Shown here piece after piece: positions 6,599-14,174 of a stretch of 14,174 nucleotides of DNA. Under the pieces are notes generated by a model that saw only the letters and a list, made by a program, of their open reading frames with translations, was not told where the DNA came from and did no database searches. The stretch spans positions 1 to 14,174 of the forward strand of contig JAKRSE010000214.1 in assembly GCA_022402505.1 (NCBI GenBank), read 5' to 3'. Numbering within the stretch: position 1 is the first letter of the stretch; each line of letters begins with the position of its first letter. A program made the translations under genes and the position numbers. This DNA comes from Fimbriimonadaceae bacterium. Lineage in GTDB: Bacteria > Armatimonadota > Fimbriimonadia > Fimbriimonadales > Fimbriimonadaceae.

Positions 6599-8748
6599 GG
6601 GGTTTCGATGAGGAAGATCTGTCGGGCGGGCGATTCGAGTCGATCGGCGGTGCGGCTCTCTTGGGTGATGAGGTTGGTGATCCGGCGGGGGCCGTCCAGA
6701 TCGAGACTGAGAGGCTGGAGGGTGAAGATCAGCCGGCGGCCGTCTCGGCGATACTCGACCGCTCGCTCACCCTCATGGATTGTTCGGGTTCCGAAATGAT
6801 GCCAGGCTCGACTGTAGGCCTGGAACAGGGCGCTCTGTTCCGAAGTCGGGAGATGGGCCGGGTCGTTCGGTCGGTCCTGCCTCCAGCTGAGGACGTTCTC
6901 CTGGGGGCACCAGTAGAGGAACCACATGACTCGGTAGGCGAGCCCCCGGAAGAAGACTTCTTCTGGATCGTGACCATCCTCCTTCAAAAGTTCGGCATCG
7001 AAGACACAGATCGTATCCAGCCACATCGGAAGAGAGGCGAGCCGGGCGAGGATTCCCGGACCGGATCGACCGATGCCGAAGGCCCCGACGTCTTCGGTGC
7101 AGACTTGGAGTCCGTTTCGCTGCATCTCCACCAACATCTTCAGGTAAGCGAAGTATTGAGACTCGATGGCAGCGGGCGGTTCCGGGTCGGGTCTGTCGGA
7201 GCCGGGGACGCGCAGCTGGTCGATCGTCGCTCCCTTGGGACCGGCCGCATCGGGCTGGGCGCATTGGAGGAAGGAGAACTTGTCGCAGGACATGTTGAAG
7301 CTGCTGTCCAGGAAGAACCCGCCGAGTCCGAACTCATCGTGGTATCGCTTCCACGCCGACTGCCAGTGGTCGAACATGATCGGGTCGCGCATGTTGACCT
7401 GGCAGAAGACGGGGGCGTAGTGGTCGGCCTCGATGTGGCCGGCCGGATTCCGGACCCAGGGATGCTTTGCTTCCCGAACCTTCTCCCAGACTCTTCCCTT
7501 TCGAGCGAGCGGGGTGATTCTGGGGCTCGGCTCGTTCTCGTCGCTGAGGTCGAGGCAGAACTGGAGACCGGACAGGGCCGTGTTGGCCCACATTTCGATC
7601 CGCGCACCTGCGTCTCGGGCGATGGAGCAGAAGGTCTTGAATCGATCCTCTCCCACGTGGTCGGAGATGTTCCAATCCACCACGCAGCACATGTTGCTGG
7701 CTCCCCAGGTGTTCATGTTGTTGAACTCCCAGCTGGGGATCATGATCGTTTTGGCTCCGAACTCGAGCACCTTCGGGAGACCCTCCTCGATGTACCGATC
7801 CACGTCCGGCAGCCCCCATTCCTCCATCACGGCATACGCGCTCACCGGAACCGGCTCCAGACCCACCTTTTGGTTGAGATCGCTCCACAAGGCTTCGCGG
7901 ATCGACTCCCAGAGGTTGTACCGATCGACTTCATCGGCCACCGGCTCGGGACACCAGAGGACCTCCATCCAATGGGTGGAGAAGTCGTGGGCAAGGTCTC
8001 CGCAGTGTTCGTGGCGATGGACGAGGAGCCTTGAGCCGCGTTCCTTCTCGAAGAGCGACCGGATGTGCCCCGGTTCCACCGTTTGGTTGAGCAGGACCCC
8101 CCGCGCGGAGTGGGTGAGGGTGAACCCGCAGAGCTGGGTCTGGTAGGGCAGGTATTGGAAGATGTTCGGCTGGTGGATTCCGGGCAGATGCCACTCGGTG
8201 CTGAGATAGGTTTCGGCCGACTCCGGTCGCCAGATGGAAGGCGAAGTGGCGTTCCTCAGCCAGAACTCGCAGTCCAGGGCATCCCCGCCTGGCTCCCACG
8301 TCGCCAGGTCCAGAATCCGGTAGATCGGGTGGTCCGGAGAGCTCCAGACCCAGCGGTAAGCGAACCCCTGGAAAGTGCGGGAACCGAATGAACGTGTGAT
8401 CGGCTTCAGCTCCAGACGGAGCTCAGTCTCTTCGGAAACCGAAGGGGGCTGAGACCAGTCGCCGGTCCGGTGCCGGGCCCGCACCGTGTGGAGCATGTAC
8501 TCCATGGGGCCGTCGGCAACCGCCTGGACTTCCAGCCGAATGACGGTGGAGTCTGCGACCGTTTCCACCGCCCGAACCCGATGCGGAACAAAGCGGAGGC
8601 CATCAGGGGTTCTGATCTCGGCGCAGATCGGCCGGGTGGCGTCTCTCATGGGCAGGCCTGCAATCTCGATGCCGCCAAGTCCAACCGGGCCCCCGTCTCG
8701 GGAGCGAAGTTCGATGCGGGTTTGCGTGTTCAGAAGGATCTCGTTCAT
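6595..8748 (-). CDS. Putative alpha-galactosidase-like glycoside hydrolase, family not assigned
   Basis: The 717-residue product has the layout of a clan GH-D-like retaining glycosidase but does not match a family I can name. Residues 1 to about 260 look like an N-terminal beta-sandwich. About 280-610 look like a TIM barrel: AKTIMIPSWEF, then GARIEMWANTALSGL (compare the GxxxGLWxxP strand of GH36), then GFFLDSSFNMSC with candidate nucleophile Asp481, then QVCTEDVGAFG with Glu552 or Asp553 as candidate acid/base. The last ~70 residues look like a C-terminal beta domain. There is no signal peptide. The ATG at 8748 was preferred because the 41 codons before it are Arg/Ser-rich shadow sequence overlapping the upstream gene; it lies 14 bases after that gene's stop. 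No Shine-Dalgarno is visible, so coupling is likely. Catalytic assignments are inference from motif position only. Confidence 0.72.
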   Translation of the reverse strand: MNEILLNTQTRIELRSRDGGPVGLGGIEIAGLPMRDATRPICAEIRTPDGLRFVPHRVRAVETVADSTVIRLEVQAVADGPMEYMLHTVRARHRTGDWSQPPSVSEETELRLELKPITRSFGSRTFQGFAYRWVWSSPDHPIYRILDLATWEPGGDALDCEFWLRNATSPSIWRPESAETYLSTEWHLPGIHQPNIFQYLPYQTQLCGFTLTHSARGVLLNQTVEPGHIRSLFEKERGSRLLVHRHEHCGDLAHDFSTHWMEVLWCPEPVADEVDRYNLWESIREALWSDLNQKVGLEPVPVSAYAVMEEWGLPDVDRYIEEGLPKVLEFGAKTIMIPSWEFNNMNTWGASNMCCVVDWNISDHVGEDRFKTFCSIARDAGARIEMWANTALSGLQFCLDLSDENEPSPRITPLARKGRVWEKVREAKHPWVRNPAGHIEADHYAPVFCQVNMRDPIMFDHWQSAWKRYHDEFGLGGFFLDSSFNMSCDKFSFLQCAQPDAAGPKGATIDQLRVPGSDRPDPEPPAAIESQYFAYLKMLVEMQRNGLQVCTEDVGAFGIGRSGPGILARLASLPMWLDTICVFDAELLKEDGHDPEEVFFRGLAYRVMWFLYWCPQENVLSWRQDRPNDPAHLPTSEQSALFQAYSRAWHHFGTRTIHEGERAVEYRRDGRRLIFTLQPLSLDLDGPRRITNLITQESRTADRLESPARQIFLIETP

Positions 8749-8762
8749 GGGGTTGCAGAGGA

Positions 8763-10607
8763 TCAGGAGAGCCGGCCGGTCAGGATGCCGCCGGGAGGGA
8801 GTCGGAGCCGTTCGGCGTCGGGAGCTTCGAGCGCGTCGAGTCGATGAACTTCGGTCAGGCGAACCGGCCAATCGATGTCCACCTCGCCATGGCCCGCATT
8901 CACGATGACCACGGAATCGCGTCGGACGCCGATGAGGTCGGGATGCGCGTCGGCGAGGTCGAGCACCTCCCAGTCGCCCGCCACCGAGCCTGGGCGGGCT
9001 GCGAAGATTCGCCGGTAAGTCTCCCAGACGCCGGGCCGGTCATCGGGAGAGGGGCCGTGATTCGGGTCGCCGCCGAAGACCTCGGGCACGCCGACCCAGG
9101 CGTGAACGGCCTCCAGAGCCATGAATTGGGGCGTGTATCCGCCGAACCGGTAGAACCAGGACGCATCATGGTTCCGGCCATAGAAGACTCGGACATGGCC
9201 CGCGGGGAGCAGGAGCTTCAGCATCCGCAGGTGCTCGGCGTAGTCGCCGCCCCGCACCCGCCCCGCCGCCAGTTCTTCCAGAAAGAAGGGCACCGCCTCG
9301 GTCTGGTTGTCATGACTGGCGTCCACATGGGGAAAGAATCCGGGGCCGAAGATTTCGTTCAACATGATCGCTTCAGGTTCGACCTCCTGCATCGCCCGCC
9401 GCATCTCCTCGACGACCATCGGGCTGAGGGTGCCCATCTCTCCGGCAGGGCGGAGATTGGCGGGGTCCCAGTTCGGCCCCTTGAACCCGGCGGCATCCAC
9501 GCGGTACCCGAAGAATCCGAACTCCTGGGCGTGCCAGGCGGCCAGATCGGCCATCTCTCGGCGGTAGGCGGGCGAGCCCCAGTCGGTGCTGACGCTCTTC
9601 CAGGTCGGATGCCGCATCAGGCTGCCGTCCGCCTCGCGGGCGAAGAGGTCCGGGCAATCCTGCACCCAGTCTGATTCGGGGCTGAGTCCATGGATCACGA
9701 GGTCGAACAGAACCCTCATGCCTCGACGGCGAGCTTCGGTCATCAGCCGCCGAAGGTCGTCCGCCGACCCGGCCGCCGGGTCCATCTGCCGAAAGTCGAT
9801 CGGCATGTAACCGCCGAGCCAATGGGGCATCAGGTAGATCGTGTTGAAGCCGATGTCTCGGTATTCATCCAGCCGGTCGGTCAGGCCGGAGATTCCGCCC
9901 GGATAGAAGGCGGGATAGGCCTCCAAGATCACCGCCTCGGCCGGCCAAGCCGGGGTTCCTTCCGCCACCACGGAAGTTTGGGCCCGGCGGATGGCGGTGT
10001 CGAGGTCCGGATCCAGGGCCACCAGCAGCGGGGTGGATGAGATCAAGTCGCCGATGGCGGACACTCTCGCCCGGTCGTCCGACCACTTGAAGGTCATGAT
10101 GCCGCCGTCCCACTCCAGGCCGAATCGGAGGGAGGAATCGGCGAGGAAGGCAGGGCGGATGGAGTGGAACCGTCCCGCTTCTCCAAAGACCGCCAGACCC
10201 CATCCGGCGTCTGGGGCGTTGTGGCCCCAGAAGGTTCGGGAGGGAAGCTCTTCGGCCAGGGCGCCCGGTCGGACGTAGGTGCTCGGCCACCAGGGCCCGG
10301 GAATCCAGAGCCGGCCGGCCTCTTCTCCCCTCGCACTCAGCCGCCATTCGAACCTGAGAAACCGCTCCGCCGAACCCGTGTGATACCAGCTCAGCCGCAG
10401 CTCCGCGCCGGAGGCGTCGGACTCGGACTCCAGGCGAAGGATTCCGGACGGGAGCCGCTGAACCCAACCGCCCGCCCCGGCGATCCAGGGCCCGGACTCC
10501 CATCCGGCCGAAGTCTCGACCCTCGCCGACACCGAGAGCGACTTGCCGTCCGGATTCCTGAGGACCACCGAACCCGCAGGCCCGGATTCAAGGATCCATG
10601 AAGTCAT
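8763..10607 (-). CDS. GH13-like (alpha-amylase superfamily) glycoside hydrolase
   Basis: The 614-residue protein has all four classic GH13 regions in order: FDLVIHG (Asp302, His306), GYRVDAAGF with Arg369 and nucleophile Asp371, AIMLNEIFG with acid/base Glu418, and FYGRNHDASW containing Asn479-His480-Asp481. GGYMPIDFRQMDP near 265-276 fits the accessory region that precedes region I. A beta-rich N-terminal domain of about 215 residues, unlike the usual short amylase start, precedes the barrel, and a short beta domain closes the protein. There is no signal peptide, so it probably acts inside the cell on imported alpha-linked oligosaccharides; the exact linkage cannot be read. The start ATG at 10607 overlaps the stop of the preceding gene as ATGA, and no Shine-Dalgarno is present. 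The N-terminal domain could make this an unusual subfamily. It would be active if the residues are placed as they appear. Confidence 0.87.
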   Translation of the reverse strand: MTSWILESGPAGSVVLRNPDGKSLSVSARVETSAGWESGPWIAGAGGWVQRLPSGILRLESESDASGAELRLSWYHTGSAERFLRFEWRLSARGEEAGRLWIPGPWWPSTYVRPGALAEELPSRTFWGHNAPDAGWGLAVFGEAGRFHSIRPAFLADSSLRFGLEWDGGIMTFKWSDDRARVSAIGDLISSTPLLVALDPDLDTAIRRAQTSVVAEGTPAWPAEAVILEAYPAFYPGGISGLTDRLDEYRDIGFNTIYLMPHWLGGYMPIDFRQMDPAAGSADDLRRLMTEARRRGMRVLFDLVIHGLSPESDWVQDCPDLFAREADGSLMRHPTWKSVSTDWGSPAYRREMADLAAWHAQEFGFFGYRVDAAGFKGPNWDPANLRPAGEMGTLSPMVVEEMRRAMQEVEPEAIMLNEIFGPGFFPHVDASHDNQTEAVPFFLEELAAGRVRGGDYAEHLRMLKLLLPAGHVRVFYGRNHDASWFYRFGGYTPQFMALEAVHAWVGVPEVFGGDPNHGPSPDDRPGVWETYRRIFAARPGSVAGDWEVLDLADAHPDLIGVRRDSVVIVNAGHGEVDIDWPVRLTEVHRLDALEAPDAERLRLPPGGILTGRLS

Positions 10608-13600
10608 CGGGAGCGGGGCGGCTCCTCGAAGGCGAACTCGATCTCGTTGGCCCAGTGGGTGACCCAATCCGGGTGGAAGGCCAGAAAGTTCTGCTTGCTG
10701 ACGCTTCTCCCCTGAGCCAGCTCATAGGAGGGGCCGTTGGAATCGTTGACCCGGAAGGAGAACCTGACCGTCTTGCCCTCGTCGCGGAGCCTGCGCACGT
10801 CCGGAATCTCGGACCAGGGGATGAACGCTTCGGTGATCCGCCGGTCCCCCTGTCGCCGGATCACCAGCCGACCCTCGGTCACCGGGCCGCCATCCACCTG
10901 AGCCCGAGGCTGGCGGGGATAGAAATGCTTCCGCGGCATGCCCGGCGCCAGAAGCCGCCAGATTTCCGTGCCGCCTCCATGGGTTTCGGCCACCTGGTTC
11001 AGGGCGAACTCGTAGTCGGTGCAGGCATAGGCCATGTAGGTCGGGAAGGTCCCCGGCGGGTGAGACTTCAGCCACTCCCGCTCCAGGGGGACGGCATTGA
11101 AGGCGATGAGGATGTTGTCGGTTCCACTGCCGCTGGGCAGGTCGGGGTCGCGGCGATAGCTGAATCGGCGGACTCCCTCCGGCCAGACCATCGGCCTCCG
11201 CTCGGGAGGGCCCATCACCCCTTCGGGCGGAAAGCCCCGATTGGTGGCGAAGTCGATCGTTTCGGCAGCCGCTCGACCTTTGGGATCGGTGAAGTCGCGG
11301 TTGCGGAAGTACTCGCCCATCAGCCCCGGCTCTCCGGTCGGAGTCTTCATCGCGGCGGCGGGCACCAGGCTCCGGGCGAGACCGGGGCCCTCCCATTCCA
11401 GGCGCAGCTCGGCTCCTCCCCCTCCCTGGTAATAGTCGATCTCGATCGGCACCGCCTCGCCTCGGCGAAGCTCCACGAGGCCGAAATCCCAAGTCGGGCC
11501 ATGGTCGGTCCAGTTGTCGATCAGCGTCCTGCCATTCACCCTCAGGCGGACTCCGTCGTCGCTGAGGGTCCAGAACCGGAAGCTGCCGTCGGCCGGAGCG
11601 GTGATGGTGCCGACGAATCGGGCGGCGAAGCTCGGGCTGCGGTTCCGTCCGGTTTCGTAGCTGACCGCCGGATAGAAGTAGCTGTCGTCGTCCCGTTCGG
11701 CAAACCGGATGCCGCCGGCCCAGGGCGTCGGGTCGAGGGTCTCGGCCAGGAAGTAGATCCCTTGGTCGTCATGCGCCAGGCGGGCCGAGGAGAAGGCGGC
11801 TCCTTCGCCCTGAGCCAGGTCCTTGAAGGGCAGCCAGGCGGTCTCGGTCAGGCTGGGCCGGATGCCCTCGGCGGTCAGCGTCTGAGGCAGGACGCCGTTC
11901 CAGTCGTCCGGATTCCCGTCCACCGAGATGGTTCGTCGGGCGATGAGATTGACCCTCATCGTCTCGGCGTGGCGGGCCTCGCCGTCGCCTCCGGCATCGA
12001 ACGTCGCCTGCAGTCGGTAGAGGTTGTCGGGGTCTTCGGCCAGTCCGGCGGTCGGGAGCGCGATCCTCTCGCTTGAGTGAGGCTGAAGCTGGACGCGCCG
12101 CTCAGGAAGCCGGGTTCCGTTCACCTGGACCGACAATCGGCCCGAGATCGGTCGGTTCATCAGATTCGTCAGCGTGACCTCCACGCCTCCGTCCGAGCCC
12201 ACCCGGCCGGTCATGTCCTTGGCGGTGATCTCCACGGGCGGGTAGCCGGAGATGCGGCCGGCTTGAACCGCCTTCACCAGCCGCTCGAAGGATCCTTTGG
12301 AGCCGTCGGTCCGAACGTAGACGGCGGTGGAGGAGAGGGGGATCCTCAGGCTTCCGGCCTGGGGCGGGACGATGTTTCCGTTGTGGTCCAGCATCCGAAA
12401 GGCGGGGTCGGCGGCGATCTCCAGCCGACCGGGGCTGCCCACCAAGGCGGCCTGTGATGTCCGGAACCACTGGTCGTTCCGCGGATAGATGACCCCCATG
12501 TCGCCCAGGATCACCAGCGTCCCGTCGTCGGGATTCTCGGCGTCGTCGAACCGGTAGGCCCAGGGGAGCCCCTTGCCGAAGATCAGTCCGCCGAACCGGC
12601 GCTGGCCGATGTGTCTGGCGGCGGCGGCCACGGCGGGGGCCAGAGCCCAGGCGTTCACGGCCCGGTACTCGCGTCCGTCCACCCGCTCGGCGACCGCCTG
12701 GTAGGTGTTGCCGCCATAGGTGCCCATCGCCCGCTGCTGGCCGAAGGAGAGCATGGAGGCGACGACTCCGGGGACCCGGCCGTCGGCGTTGGCGACCCAG
12801 CTCTCGGTGTCCCAGTTCTGCACCGGTCCATACTCGCCCGTCCGGTCGGTCCACATGGGCACGAGGCCGGGGATGGCGCCGACGCCCTGGTAGTGGATGC
12901 TGACAAAGTCCAGGATCGGCAGGAACTCCTTCGAGTCATCGGGGAACAGCTTGTCCAGGGTGTTGCTGCTGGAGCTGGTTCCGCCGATGAGCACGCGACG
13001 TCCCTGCGCCCGGGCTTCCAGGACTCCGGCCGCCATTCGGCGATAGATTTCGCGGTAGCGGATCATGTCGGCTCCCCAGCCCGAGATGCTGACCCCCTCC
13101 CAGGGCTCGTTCCAGAGTTCGACGGCGTTCACGGGCCCGTTCGGCCAGCCCCATCGGAGCAGCACCTCGCGAACCCATTCCTGAAACTCCGGATCGTGGC
13201 GGGGCAGCCAGGCCAGGTCTTCCTTCACTCCTTCGATCAGGGTGTCGTCGGGGGTCAGCCAGGGGCGACCTCGGCCGAGCGGCATGTCGGCCTGGCCCGC
13301 GCCCAGGGTCAGCATCACGGTCACGTTGTGATCCCAGGCCCACTGGAGCCTCCTCCCGAGGTCGGCCATCCGCTCTTCAAAGTTCGGTGCTGAGAGCGGG
13401 GTGAAGGAGGCCTCCATCCGTGCGCCCTTGACCCCCAGCTTCTGAAAGGTCTGGTTGACCGGCACGCTGTTCTCGTGAGGCCAGGGGAGGTCGATGGCGT
13501 ACTGGGGAATGAAGACGCGCCCGGCTTCGGCTCGGACGACCCGGGCAAGGGAGGCGGCGAAGGCCCGGCCTTCTTGGCCGAAATCGAGGACGACGCCGTA

Positions 13601-14020
13601 GGAGCCGAAGCGTTCGGGCAGGCGAGGCCGGACCTTGATCTCGGTCCCTCCTCTGGGGGCGAGTTCGGCCTGGAAGGCGTCCTGTCGTTCGGCCGAGACC
13701 CGGTGGACATGCGGCGTCCAGATGTCGTCGGGGGGAATCTCGGTGCGGAATCCGATCACGTCCACCCGGCCCCGGACGCTCATGGTCCGCTCCGTCAGGT
13801 TGTCGAGTCGGAGGGTGAGCGTCGCCTGCTCTCCCGGCCAGAGCACGTTCGTCCCGGTGGATGCCTCCAGCAGCCGGACACGGATGCCGGACGCTTGCGC
13901 GGGGAGGGAGAAGGCCTCGGCGAAGCCGGGCATGTCGCTCCCGGTGACCATCTGGGCATCGCCTAGTCCGGCGAGTCCCACCGCGGCGACCATTGCCAGG
14001 GCAGCTCGTTTCTGGAGCAT
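10604..14020 (-). CDS. Secreted multidomain clan GH-A hydrolase with CBM9-like and rearranged PA14 domains
   Basis: The 1138-residue protein is the first gene of the operon and the only one with a signal peptide: MLQKR, a hydrophobic run to residue ~19, and likely cleavage at or near GDA-Q. Order of parts: an Ig-like strand-rich segment (about 45-165); a TIM-barrel hydrolase (about 165-575) with NAVELWNEPWEG giving acid/base Glu305 and QNWDTESW giving candidate nucleophile Glu406, as in clan GH-A (GH39/GH5-like); an Ig-like segment (about 605-690); and a CBM9-like domain opening at VDGNPDDW (700-707) and resuming from about 945 to 1134 (FIPWSEIP, FSFRVNDSNGP). A PA14 module with reversed parts sits between. 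The ATG at 14020 is chosen for the signal peptide; no Shine-Dalgarno precedes it. Export to periplasm or outside is predicted. The substrate is unknown, and the GH family number is not certain. Confidence 0.85.
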   Translation of the reverse strand: MLQKRAALAMVAAVGLAGLGDAQMVTGSDMPGFAEAFSLPAQASGIRVRLLEASTGTNVLWPGEQATLTLRLDNLTERTMSVRGRVDVIGFRTEIPPDDIWTPHVHRVSAERQDAFQAELAPRGGTEIKVRPRLPERFGSYGVVLDFGQEGRAFAASLARVVRAEAGRVFIPQYAIDLPWPHENSVPVNQTFQKLGVKGARMEASFTPLSAPNFEERMADLGRRLQWAWDHNVTVMLTLGAGQADMPLGRGRPWLTPDDTLIEGVKEDLAWLPRHDPEFQEWVREVLLRWGWPNGPVNAVELWNEPWEGVSISGWGADMIRYREIYRRMAAGVLEARAQGRRVLIGGTSSSSNTLDKLFPDDSKEFLPILDFVSIHYQGVGAIPGLVPMWTDRTGEYGPVQNWDTESWVANADGRVPGVVASMLSFGQQRAMGTYGGNTYQAVAERVDGREYRAVNAWALAPAVAAAARHIGQRRFGGLIFGKGLPWAYRFDDAENPDDGTLVILGDMGVIYPRNDQWFRTSQAALVGSPGRLEIAADPAFRMLDHNGNIVPPQAGSLRIPLSSTAVYVRTDGSKGSFERLVKAVQAGRISGYPPVEITAKDMTGRVGSDGGVEVTLTNLMNRPISGRLSVQVNGTRLPERRVQLQPHSSERIALPTAGLAEDPDNLYRLQATFDAGGDGEARHAETMRVNLIARRTISVDGNPDDWNGVLPQTLTAEGIRPSLTETAWLPFKDLAQGEGAAFSSARLAHDDQGIYFLAETLDPTPWAGGIRFAERDDDSYFYPAVSYETGRNRSPSFAARFVGTITAPADGSFRFWTLSDDGVRLRVNGRTLIDNWTDHGPTWDFGLVELRRGEAVPIEIDYYQGGGGAELRLEWEGPGLARSLVPAAAMKTPTGEPGLMGEYFRNRDFTDPKGRAAAETIDFATNRGFPPEGVMGPPERRPMVWPEGVRRFSYRRDPDLPSGSGTDNILIAFNAVPLEREWLKSHPPGTFPTYMAYACTDYEFALNQVAETHGGGTEIWRLLAPGMPRKHFYPRQPRAQVDGGPVTEGRLVIRRQGDRRITEAFIPWSEIPDVRRLRDEGKTVRFSFRVNDSNGPSYELAQGRSVSKQNFLAFHPDWVTHWANEIEFAFEEPPRSR
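11204..11632 (-). other. PA14 domain with swapped halves inserted in the CBM9-like domain
   Basis: Residues 797-887 of the secreted hydrolase match the later two thirds of a PA14 domain: FVGTITAPADGSFRFW, DDGVRLRVNG, LIDNW, and a closing LRLEWEGPG with VP shortly after. Residues 899-939 then match the beginning of a PA14 domain, GLMGEYFRNRDF followed by IDFA. In ordinary PA14 domains that GLxGEYF segment comes first. The CBM9-like sequence is continuous on both sides (YFYPAVSYE before, GVRRFSYRRDPDLPSG after), so the module is an insertion in one of its loops. Confidence 0.7.
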
Positions 14021-14148
14021 GACAATAGTATGGAGTAAAAGCCGCTCGGTTTTCCCGTCGGCACTGAGAATTGCCGTTGAAGGCTCTTTGTTGTGCTGAT
14101 TTGTGCTTACGGTCGTCCGGCGGGATGGTAGGATGCACAAGATTCACG
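14021..14148. promoter_or_regulatory. Upstream regulatory region of the glycan operon
   Basis: No gene of the - strand operon covers this stretch, so the operon promoter most likely lies here. The base composition is noticeably richer in A and T than the flanking genes. On the - strand a TACTAT box (14030-14025) resembles a -10 element but ends only 4 bases before the ATG, which would give an almost leaderless message; no matching -35 is evident. Two + strand ATGs (14133 and 14149) open frames that stay open to the window edge, so a divergent gene may share this region. Confidence 0.5.
14091..14140. repeat. Three TTGTGC hexamers, possible operator
   Basis: TTGTGCT occurs at 14091-14097 and again at 14101-14107, a 10-base period that places both copies on the same face of the helix. 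The inverse, GCACAA, occurs at 14135-14140. The first and third copies thus face each other across the region upstream of the secreted hydrolase gene. The layout is what a transcription-factor binding site could look like, but hexamers are short and chance is possible. Confidence 0.35.
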
Positions 14149-14174
14149 ATGTCGGGGCGAAAATCGAACGGTTC

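Noticed and set aside
10598..12076. Long + strand frame (492 codons) opposite the secreted hydrolase gene
   Set aside because: Rich in Gly, Arg, Ala and Asp with no domain signature, and the - strand frame has clear PA14 and CBM9-like motifs throughout.
14021..14140. Earlier start for the secreted hydrolase (40 more residues)
   Set aside because: The added residues are polar and precede a good signal peptide, which would bury it internally; the start at 14020 is better.

Overview
The window is GC-rich, gene-dense bacterial DNA with no RNA genes, insertion sequences or CRISPR arrays that I can see. Eight protein-coding genes fill almost all of it. One is cut by the left edge. Ribosome binding sites are weak or absent at most starts, and several genes are joined by 4-base ATGA stop/start overlaps. 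The gene set suggests a free-living, plant- or biofilm-glycan-degrading bacterium from a lineage such as Armatimonadota, Planctomycetota or Verrucomicrobiota. The set in question is KtrAB-type potassium uptake, ornithine aminotransferase, DUF4038/GH140, a clan GH-A hydrolase with CBM9-like and PA14 parts, and an intracellular GH13-like enzyme. The phylum is a guess from domain content and codon bias; I saw no marker gene.

Left side, housekeeping: the C-terminal three quarters of sucC (succinyl-CoA synthetase beta subunit, + strand, 1-927) converges with ktrB on the - strand, and the two reading frames overlap by 11 bases. The - strand then carries ktrA-ktrB (2927 down to 917), a potassium channel/regulator pair whose frames overlap by 17 bases, with ktrB starting at TTG behind a strong Shine-Dalgarno. 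Upstream of ktrA lies rocD (4233-2962), an ornithine aminotransferase with an unusual glutamate in the cofactor phosphate loop.

Right side, glycan cassette: five - strand genes run from 14020 to 4290. In order they are a large secreted multidomain clan GH-A hydrolase, a GH13-like enzyme, an unassigned alpha-galactosidase-like hydrolase, a GH140/DUF4038 enzyme and an aldo/keto reductase. Three of the four junctions are ATGA overlaps and the fourth is a 14-base gap, so this is almost certainly one operon. Only the first product has an evident signal peptide. The likely division of labour is attack on a polymer outside the cytoplasm by the first enzyme. Oligosaccharides would then be trimmed inside the cell by three glycosidases, and the reductase would process a released sugar or sugar-derived carbonyl compound. 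The substrate cannot be read from sequence. GH140 hints at branched plant pectin-type glycans.

The most unusual feature is inside the first enzyme. Its CBM9-like domain is interrupted by a PA14 domain whose two parts appear in reversed order, as in a circular permutation. The region upstream of the operon (14021-14174) carries three copies of the hexamer TTGTGC in mixed orientation, a possible operator, and may also hold the start of a divergent gene cut by the window edge.
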